From the NCBI GenBank assembly GCA_949775045.1, contig OX459099.1:276001-340000 (forward strand): a stretch of 64,000 nt of DNA. Direction: 5' to 3'. Position 1 is the first letter of the stretch. Every line of letters begins with the position of its first letter. This DNA is from Metridium senile. Taxonomy: Eukaryota > Cnidaria > Anthozoa > Actiniaria > Metridiidae. This document shows positions 59,901 to 64,000 of this stretch, one piece after another. The notes below the pieces were generated by a model. The model did not search any database. It was given only the letters and a program-made list of their open reading frames with translations, and was not told the DNA's origin. The position numbers were made by a program, and so were the translations under genes.

Positions 59901-62900
59901 CAATCATTACCCAGTAGTAGGCTGTTGCCATTGTACTTTGATGTGTGATGATGATGTTCCTACTGCTGCAAGAGATAGAGGTACACCAGGACGATGCTTT
60001 GAAGCAGTCCAGGCTTTAACAGGCTGTGAGATACGCCCTGTACCCTGGCTATTCACAGCGAACATCATAAACCTGTATTGTATATCTGATTGGAGGTTGG
60101 TGATAACAAGCTTATGGACATCTCCTTTAGTAGACTTGATATTACTTCTAGCACTTCCTGAATAATATAAACATCACTAACATGTTATGCACTTCTACTG
60201 TGGTATTTATATGACATTGCTACAGAAGAAAATACCATATTTACTTGAGCGCTTATTTAACTTTTCTCGATCTCACTGTCACCTTCTTGGTCAGAACTAG
60301 GATATTCGGGAGAGCTTAATGGGCGAGCTTAAAGGAATATAGCTTTTGATAAAAATGTATTTCCAATGCTGTTCTAAAGTAACATTATAGCGTTAGTGTG
60401 GCGCTTTGAGGGTGGCGCTTATTCATCAAGTGAACATGGTGGTTAACATTGTCTTAAGAAAGATACAGAGAAATAGTAGCATATATATTATATAACTACC
60501 TAAAAACAGCTGGCTATTTTGTCATAGCATTGATCTTAAATTTAATCTAATTAATTCAGGGTTTACCTGTATAAACAAATTGATGATCACTAACCTGACC
60601 CACCATCAGAGGAAACAAACACCTTGTATCCTAAGATCCTACCAGCTGGATTGCTTGGAGGGTCCCATGATAGTTCTATCTCAGTTTCAGATAATGTGCG
60701 AGCTTTGATATTCTCTGGTGCTCCTGGGATAGTAACTTGTCGCTGTGCAGTGGTTACTTTATGTGTAGTGACCATGGTAGTAGGTAGTCGGGTTGTTGTT
60801 GCTGCTGTTGTAGGTACTTTAGTTGTTGTTAATGGTTCCTCTGTAGGAAGTAGAATGCCTAACAAACAAACAAGCAATCAGTCATGAATTCACTCCAACA
60901 GTTTACTCATTCATTACTTTATTCAGTCTGTTGCTAAATCAATCTATCTGTGAATCAAATAATTAGTCAATCAAACTAACAGGGGGGGAGGTGAAAATTA
61001 AAAAAAATTATTTCCAAAAAGAAGGGGGTGACTTGTCACCCTAATCACCCCCCTGGATCTGCGCCTGCAGTAAATCATCCCATGAGTTAGTCATTTAATG
61101 ATTGATAGAATGACTTCTACCTTCATCAAAGACAGCTAGTTCAGCAGAAGCCTGTATTTCAGCCAAGTAGTTCTTTGCCACACACTGGTAGATACCGGTA
61201 TCCAGGGTCAAGATAGACAGTACCTTCAAAGAGGTGCTGCTAATCAGGATATAGTCTGATGCAGTACATAGGATACCATTTTTTAGCCATCTTATTGATG
61301 GTGATGGATTACCACTAACAATACATTTGAACTCTACATCACTTTTGGCATGGGCATTCTTGTTCTTGGGTTTGGTTACAAAGGTGGGAGGATCTAAGAC
61401 AAAGAAATGATGTATAAGACAATAGTCATGAATCATATTGAAGATAAATATGGTTTGAAAACACTGAAGCATATTTAAGATAACTATGGTTTGAAAACAC
61501 TGAAGCATATTGAAGATAACTATGGTTTGAAAACACTGAAGCATATTGAAGATAACTATGGTTTGAAAACACTGAAGCATATTGAATGTGACCCCCCTTC
61601 GATATTTCCGACTCCCCCATACAATAATAAATTAAAGCCCCCCTAATAACAGATATTGCAGTACCAATAGTGGTAATGTCGGTGATGGCAGTCACTAAAA
61701 TCTAAAATTCTGACCAGGTTTCGTAAACTGTTGCAAATCAGTTTGGACCTGTGCCAGGGCAGGATCAAGGGTGTGTGAATTTATTTATTTGTCTACAGAG
61801 GTGCCCAGTTCAGCAAAGGGGGCTCTGTTTAAAATAAACTCACAGACAGAAAATATAGTACAGAAAATAAAAGATAAAGTTACAATAAGTTACAATAATA
61901 AAGTACTAAGATTAAAAATTTAACATGTAGTATTGCATGGAGCACAGGGTTAATTGTTTTTGAATTGGATGACTGGTCAGCCATAGCAAGAATAACAGTC
62001 ATAATAAGAACTAAACAGACCCTGTTGAAATTCTTCTGGGTTGCCAATGATAATATGTTATAATAATAATAATAGTTTATTCACAATTAATCAAAATATA
62101 TAAGTTCTACTTACAGTGAACATTTAGTTTGGCTGTTGCCTTCTTGGACAAACTATCTGATGATATCTTGCACTCGTAGACACCCTCATCACTTGTTGTA
62201 ACATTTAAAATCATTAAATTACTGATACCATAAAGCTTTACTCTTCTATTATATGACAATAGTGTGTTGTTTTTATACCACTGTACTTTAGGTGTTGGTC
62301 TTCCTGTGACAGCACATTCTAGCACCACACTCCCCCCCTTGGTAGCATTTGTATCCACTGGTTTTGCAATGAATTCTGGTCTTCTATTTAAGCCTTTGTC
62401 TGCAGGAGAAACATTCATTAACTAAATAAAATAAGTTACTTACTTACATACTTGCTTAATACATGTACTTCTTGCTTAACTACTTACTTACTTACTTCCA
62501 TACTTGCTTAATACATGTACTTCTTGCTTTACTACTTACTTACTTCCATACTTGCTTAATACATGTACGTCTTGCTTAACTACTTACTTACTTGCATACT
62601 TGCTTTATACATGTACTTCTTGCTTTACTACTTACTTACTTACTTCCATACTTGCTTAATACATGTACTTCTTGCTTAACTACTTACTTACTTCCATACT
62701 TGCTTAATACATGTACTTCTTGCTTTACTACTTACTTACTTACTTGCATACTTGCTTTATACATGTACTTCTTGCTTTACTACTTACTTACTTACTTGCA
62801 TACTTGCTTAATACATGTACTTCTTGCTTTACTACTTACTTACTTATTTCCATACTTGCTTAATACATGTACTTCTTGCTTAACTACTTACTTACTTCCA

Positions 62901-63655
62901 TACTTGCTTAATACATGTACTTCTTGCTTTACTACTTACTTACTTACTTGCATACTTGCTTTATACATGTACTTCTTGCTTTACTACTTACTTACTTCCA
63001 TACTTGCTTAATACATGTACTTCTTGCTTTACTACTTACTTACTTACTTCCATACTTGCTTAATACATGTACTTCTTGCTTTACTACTTACTTACTTACT
63101 TCCATACTTGCTTAATACATGTACTTCTTGCTTTACTACTTACTTACTTACTTTCATACTTGCTTAATACATGTACTTCTTGCTTTACTACTTACTTACT
63201 TACTTTCATACTTGCTTAATACATGTACTTCTTGCTTAACTACTTACTTACTTCCATACTTGCTTAATACATGTACTTCTTGCTTAACTACTTACTTACT
63301 TACCTAAGCATTATTTCATATAATACAGTAAACCATTCTTCAATATCAATACCTGATTCAACATCCAGTGTCATGTAGCTACTACTATGCGATCTTTGTG
63401 CTATTTTGTTATGTGCAGTACAGCGATATTGTCCAGCGTCAATCCACTGCATTGAAGCAATCTGTAATGCTGCATTGTCCATGACTGTATGCTTACGACT
63501 TGAAGATATTGACTCTGTGGTACCATTACTATATTTATATGTCCATTCAATGTCTGCTTTGGGCATAGAATGCCTGACAATACACTTTAATCTGGCCATG
63601 TCACCAAAGTAAACCTTGAGAGAAGCTGGTTCAATAGATATTCTAGATGATAAAC
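44875..63655 (-). CDS. NEO1: Neogenin/DCC-family netrin receptor (5' end outside window)
   Basis: Coding exons on the - strand, 5' to 3': 63353-63655, 62115-62399, 61121-61393, 60595-60858, 59911-60157, 58377-58582, 57721-57887, 57174-57312, 56505-56714, 55910-56011, 55465-55728, 54754-55050, 52800-52817, 49731-49751, 49175-49322, 47796-47963, 45980-46218, 45489-45805, 44875-44970. They total 3,764 nt with all phases consistent: 1,253 codons plus stop after the first partial codon. Order: Ig2, Ig3, Ig4, Thr-rich linker, six FN3, short juxtamembrane exons, one transmembrane helix and a cytoplasmic tail with the P1 and P3 motifs. Vertebrate DCC and neogenin have four Ig plus six FN3, so only the signal peptide and Ig1 are missing, upstream of 64000. 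Such receptors guide cells and axons in response to netrins and, for neogenin, RGM. This is the pre-duplication homologue; choosing between the two vertebrate names is arbitrary. Confidence 0.95.
45000..45365. repeat. 77-bp minisatellite upstream of the P3 exon acceptor
   Basis: About 4.7 copies of a unit with ACGTACAGCACGTATGAGAG and ACAATACATGTATTGACCAG, starting roughly 25 bp upstream of the P3 exon acceptor on the - strand. Its open frames are by-products. Confidence 0.93.
45489..46218 (-). CDS. NEO1: Netrin receptor cytoplasmic middle (proline-rich) exons
   Basis: Exon 45980-46218 carries LPPPPPQLLDQDDDDIDAPC and SYYPHRPVVSYPRNVAPDEG. Exon 45489-45805 carries PDYPLTSTPRHVNTMPRSES and KAPPLPKPLTDTPP. 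These occupy the P2 region, which has PxxP motifs in the vertebrate proteins. Polyproline runs suggest SH3, WW or EVH1 partners. Confidence 0.9.
46255..46670. repeat. 107-bp minisatellite, about four copies
   Basis: Units contain GTACCGACATCCTTTGCGTT and CAACGCACAACGATGACGTT, about 35 bp upstream of the exon 46218 acceptor. The middle copies are identical, indicating recent expansion. Confidence 0.92.
46671..47600. other. AT-rich intron of the netrin receptor
   Basis: Low-complexity AT-rich intronic DNA with (ATACA)n at 46955-46982 and (AT)n runs. No gene or element is recognised. Confidence 0.5.
47601..47724. mobile_element. 124-bp foldback element
   Basis: CCACATGCAGCCCAACTAGT and CTATCTGAGG at the left pair with the reverse complement of the right end (CCACAGGCAGTACAACTAAT, CTATCTGAGG). 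The core is AT-rich with GGCGCTCGGCGCGCGG in the loop. Confidence 0.7.
47796..47963 (-). CDS. NEO1: Netrin receptor cytoplasmic P1 exon
   Basis: Contains a lysine cluster (SSKKKHKEDK) followed by RPDLWINHSDNVEMKPL, which matches the P1 motif of DCC and neogenin (PPDLWIHH..MELK). P1 is a protein-interaction motif close to the membrane. Confidence 0.92.
47964..49174. other. Intron between TM and P1 exons
   Basis: No further exon or recognised element. Short frames here are not supported. An (AT)n run lies near 48500. Confidence 0.5.
49175..49322 (-). CDS. NEO1: Netrin receptor transmembrane exon
   Basis: Encodes a short stalk (NTNAQAGQATGLKDK) and one membrane helix (LWIVIAAVAGVTLIAIIVIS plus VVL) followed by the stop-transfer CKKR. 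Acceptor ACTACTATCAG, donor GTGAGG. The acceptor with 12 exon bases is duplicated 55 bp upstream at 49366-49384. Confidence 0.93.
49311..49384 (-). repeat. 55-bp duplication of the TM-exon acceptor
   Basis: CGTTTGTATTCCCTGATAGT occurs at 49311 (true acceptor plus exon start, - strand) and again at 49366. ATACTGATATTG tracts precede both copies on the - strand. Confidence 0.9.
49437..49720. repeat. GACA/CGAA-rich microsatellite in netrin receptor intron
   Basis: (GACA)n, (CGAA)n and a duplicated AATGGAACACAATGACAACA segment (about 49587 and 49663). Confidence 0.85.
49731..49751 (-). CDS. NEO1: Netrin receptor 21-nt micro-exon
   Basis: Acceptor TATCTTTCATCAG, then 21 nt coding KDDGSK plus split codons, then donor GTAGTT. 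Phase 1 at both ends, frame-neutral. With the 18-nt exon it forms a charged stalk between FN3-6 and the membrane. Skipping both also keeps the frame. Confidence 0.75.
49877..50021. mobile_element. 145-bp inverted-repeat MITE at the edge of the 51-bp array
   Basis: AGAGTACAAACACTAAAAGT with GTGCAA at the left is the perfect reverse complement of the right end (26 bp). Inner arms (ACCACTAAATA and TATTTACCACTAAATAG) are also related. It interrupts the array unit between ACTACTATCT and ATCATGGGGTAA, so it inserted into an existing copy. Confidence 0.85.
50021..52743. repeat. 51-bp satellite-like array, about 53 copies
   Basis: The unit contains TCATGGGGTAATTTCATATA and AAGTACGATAAATAGACACG with ACTACTATCTA. 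Copies are almost identical. Rare variants (CATGTAAAG, CATTTAAAG, GATAATTAG) mark sub-blocks. The CATGTAAAG pairs at 51158/51260 and 51923/52025 are exactly 765 bp (15 units) apart, evidence of block duplication. It lies in the intron between the two micro-exons. Confidence 0.95.
52800..52817 (-). CDS. NEO1: Netrin receptor 18-nt micro-exon
   Basis: Acceptor CTTGTTATAG, then 18 nt coding TSKDN plus split codons, then donor GTACGT. Phase 1 at both ends, so it can be skipped without a frameshift. It lies just outside the membrane, where vertebrate DCC and neogenin also have small alternative exons. Confidence 0.75.
52818..53099. other. Intron segment, nothing recognised
   Basis: AT-rich intron sequence between the 18-nt micro-exon and the next array. 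No feature seen. Confidence 0.45.
53100..54745 (-). repeat. 64-66-bp array that copies the FN3-6 exon donor
   Basis: About 25 units of two types: type A with CCTGTAGTGGACCATACTAT, type B with CCTGTGATATTATCCAGTAC. On the - strand every unit includes CTATGGTGAGTAATAG, a copy of the FN3-6 exon end and donor (CCTATG then GTGAGTACT at 54748-54759), and a second donor-like CCTGTGAGTAG. Type B, nearest the exon, resembles the true junction most. Confidence 0.93.
54754..55728 (-). CDS. NEO1: Netrin receptor FN3-5 and FN3-6
   Basis: Exon 55465-55728 is FN3-5 (VKNVRAVAVTSRMVRVKWAE, YTFYTFLVRRFDEK) with several NxT/S sites. Exon 54754-55050 is FN3-6 (SSELILSWQIPNKVNGKILR, YYFKIKAQNSAGWSDYS). In DCC and neogenin FN3-4 to FN3-6 hold the netrin and RGM contacts; contact residues cannot be judged here. 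The donor of the FN3-6 exon lies at the edge of the 53100-54745 array, whose units copy that donor. Confidence 0.93.
55198..55440. mobile_element. Inverted-repeat element with CCCCC-rich ends
   Basis: AGGGGTTTTTCATTTATTAG with TAGGGGGGTCG at the left is mirrored by CGACCCCCCCAACATACACT with AATAAATGAAAGCCCCCT at the right. A related fragment is at 61588-61645 and similar ends occur at 1931-2163. It lies in an intron and has no ORF. Confidence 0.72.
55910..57887 (-). CDS. NEO1: Netrin receptor FN3-3 and FN3-4
   Basis: Exons 57721-57887 and 57174-57312 make FN3-3 (ALMVTWKPPQFDLINGGITR with YLLEYRKPG, then YQVRVAAGNPSGYGDYS). Exons 56505-56714 and 55910-56011 make FN3-4 (IKVTWQPPVDVSQQCVTGYI with LEYGEG, then YVIKIEAINSHGKNGP). 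Each has the Trp of strand B and the Tyr of strand F expected for FN3 folds. Confidence 0.92.
56012..56185. repeat. 102-bp tandem duplication next to FN3-4 acceptor
   Basis: GTGTCCACAGACAGACAGAC with AGCTATGTTAATAACAAT occurs at 56014 and 56116. The first copy overlaps the region just upstream of the exon 56011 acceptor. Confidence 0.88.
56746..56954. mobile_element. TIR MITE, copy A
   Basis: Starts ACAGCTATTCC, ends AAATAGCTGT. Inner arms GAATAGTTCATTGCAAGACC and, in reverse complement, GAATAGTGCATTCCAAGACC match. The same family occurs at 59665-59820. Both are in receptor introns. Confidence 0.82.
58055..58370. repeat. 45-bp minisatellite at FN3-2 exon donor
   Basis: About seven copies of TAGTTGTATTATGATCAGTT with ATTTTATACCATTATGATATATTTA. 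It ends within a few bases of the donor GTATGA at 58371-58376. Confidence 0.92.
58377..60858 (-). CDS. NEO1: Netrin receptor Thr-rich linker, FN3-1 and FN3-2
   Basis: Exon 60595-60858 starts with a Thr-rich, probably O-glycosylated linker (TTTKVPTTAATTTRLPTT). It then begins FN3-1 (PGAPENIKARTLSETEIELS with WDPP). Exon 59911-60157 completes FN3-1 (YRFMMFAVNSQGTG) and begins FN3-2 (HIKVQWQQPT). Exon 58377-58582 completes FN3-2 (IKEYLLEYK, YTKYKIWVYAVDNTGKR). Confidence 0.92.
58670..59640. repeat. 13-bp (GGCTTCCTTCCCT)n minisatellite
   Basis: About 75 copies of a 13-bp unit with G/T and C/G variants fill the intron within FN3-2. Because 13 is not a multiple of 3, all three frames read the same 13-residue pattern (LASFPGFLPWLPS) and five frames of more than 300 codons stay open on both strands. 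None is a gene. Confidence 0.94.
59665..59820. mobile_element. TIR MITE, copy B
   Basis: ACAGCTATTTATATACTGAA with TAGTGCATTCCAAGACTGAA at the left. The right end TTTTGGAATGTACCATTCGG with AAATAGCTGT is its reverse complement with mismatches. Same family as 56746-56954. Confidence 0.8.
60985..61065. mobile_element. Repeat fragment (TCACCCCCCTGGATCTGCGCC)
   Basis: AGGGGGTGACTTGTCACCCT followed by AATCACCCCCCTGGATCTGC. The wording is typical of a dispersed element end seen in many invertebrate genomes, from memory. Boundaries are unclear. Confidence 0.4.
61121..63655 (-). CDS. NEO1: Netrin receptor Ig2-Ig4 exons
   Basis: Exons 63353-63655, 62115-62399 and 61121-61393 each encode one I-set Ig domain with phase-1 boundaries. 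Ig2 has RLKCIV, DIEWTY and DAGQYRC. Ig3 has VVLECAVTGRPTPKVQWYKN and EGVYEC. Ig4 has EFKCIVSGNPSPSIRWLKNG and DTGIYQCVAKN. The Cys, Trp and Tyr core residues are present in all three. One domain per symmetric exon is the usual shuffling unit. Confidence 0.94.
61415..61645. repeat. 39-bp repeat and C-rich element fragment in Ig intron
   Basis: Four copies of ATATTGAAGATAACTATGGT with TTGAAAACACTGAAGC (about 61433-61585), just upstream of the Ig4 exon acceptor. A GACCCCCCTTCGATATTTCC fragment related to 55380-55440 follows. Confidence 0.85.
61646..62114. other. Intron between Ig3 and Ig4, rest
   Basis: AT-rich with (ATA)n near 62060-62075. Nothing else recognised. Confidence 0.45.
62430..63302. 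repeat. ACTTACTTACTT-rich minisatellite between Ig2 and Ig3
   Basis: About 17 copies of a 46-52-bp unit with CATACTTGCTTAATACATGT and ACTTCTTGCTTAACTACTTA, with variable ACTT number. On the - strand each unit contains several GTAAGTAAG strings, i.e. consensus splice donors, between two real exons. Confidence 0.93.
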
Positions 63656-64000
63656 CTAGAAACAAAAGGACAAAAGTTGACTCTTGCTAGAAAATAAATG
63701 ATAAAATATAATGACAAACAAGATTTGAAAAAAAATCAACAATAAAAACCACACCAAGTACAAACCTAAAATAAAGAATTTTGAACAGACAAATATAATT
63801 ATAAATAGGCAAACACTTTAGCAAAACACATAAAGAAACACAATCATAAACAAGTTACATATAATTATTTAAATACAGAATAATACTAATGAAAACAGAC
63901 AGGATTCAAGTGTTGCCTTTTCTCTTTCTTTCCTGTGATATTTTGTTGTCAAGCTTATAAATAAATAAATAGATAAATAAATAAATAAATAAATAAATAA
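63656..64000. other. Upstream intron of the netrin receptor at window end
   Basis: AT-rich intron sequence ending in (AAAT)n. The exon for Ig1 and the signal peptide must lie beyond 64000. Confidence 0.6.

Noticed and set aside
60228..60440. Possible MITE with TGAGCGCTTATT and GGCGCTTATTCATCAAGTGA
   Set aside because: The ends are only loosely inverted; I could not define boundaries with confidence.

Overview
The window is metazoan nuclear DNA: AT-rich, intron-rich, with GT-AG splice sites and two large animal-specific genes. Several short foldback and inverted-repeat elements have ends (TAGCCTGCTGGC, ACCCTGCGAGCAGAG, CTAGTCTCCCTCGCAGCCG, AATATTCCCGAGGGG) that I associate from memory with anthozoan cnidarian genomes. 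A sea anemone- or coral-like host is therefore my best guess, as inference only. Exon models were built by hand from splice consensus and codon phase. Every junction below keeps the frame, which is the main internal check.

Layout. 1-12 kb: a cluster of three Ly6/uPAR (LU) surface-protein genes. Two are on the + strand, the first lacking its 5' exon. The third is on the - strand and has three LU domains. A small SAP-domain ORF and several MITE-like elements lie among them. 14.9-15.9 kb: an intronless class A GPCR (+), followed by the 3' end of an RTE/L2-like retrotransposon (-). 18.4-40.1 kb (-): a complete 27-exon zonula occludens (ZO/TJP) gene. The coding exons sum to 5,181 nt (1,726 aa): CARD, three PDZ, SH3, inactive guanylate kinase, long disordered tail and ZU5. 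40.1-44.9 kb: intergenic DNA with MITEs and one orphan candidate terminal exon. 44.9-63.7 kb (-): a neogenin/DCC-type netrin receptor with three of its four Ig domains, six FN3 domains, two micro-exons, the transmembrane segment and the conserved P1 and P3 cytoplasmic motifs. Its 5' end lies beyond the window.

Two things stand out. First, the ZO gene begins with a CARD exon that splices in phase to the PDZ part, joining a junctional scaffold to a death-fold oligomerisation module. Second, most tandem repeats in the window sit at exon-intron junctions. Several have copied a real splice donor or acceptor, with a little exon, into the intron. This creates arrays of decoy splice sites, and in the penultimate ZO intron two potential 14-nt micro-exons that would switch the C terminus.

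The Ly6 proteins, GPCR and netrin receptor are surface or receptor molecules and ZO is a cortical scaffold. Nothing in the sequence shows that these neighbours act together.
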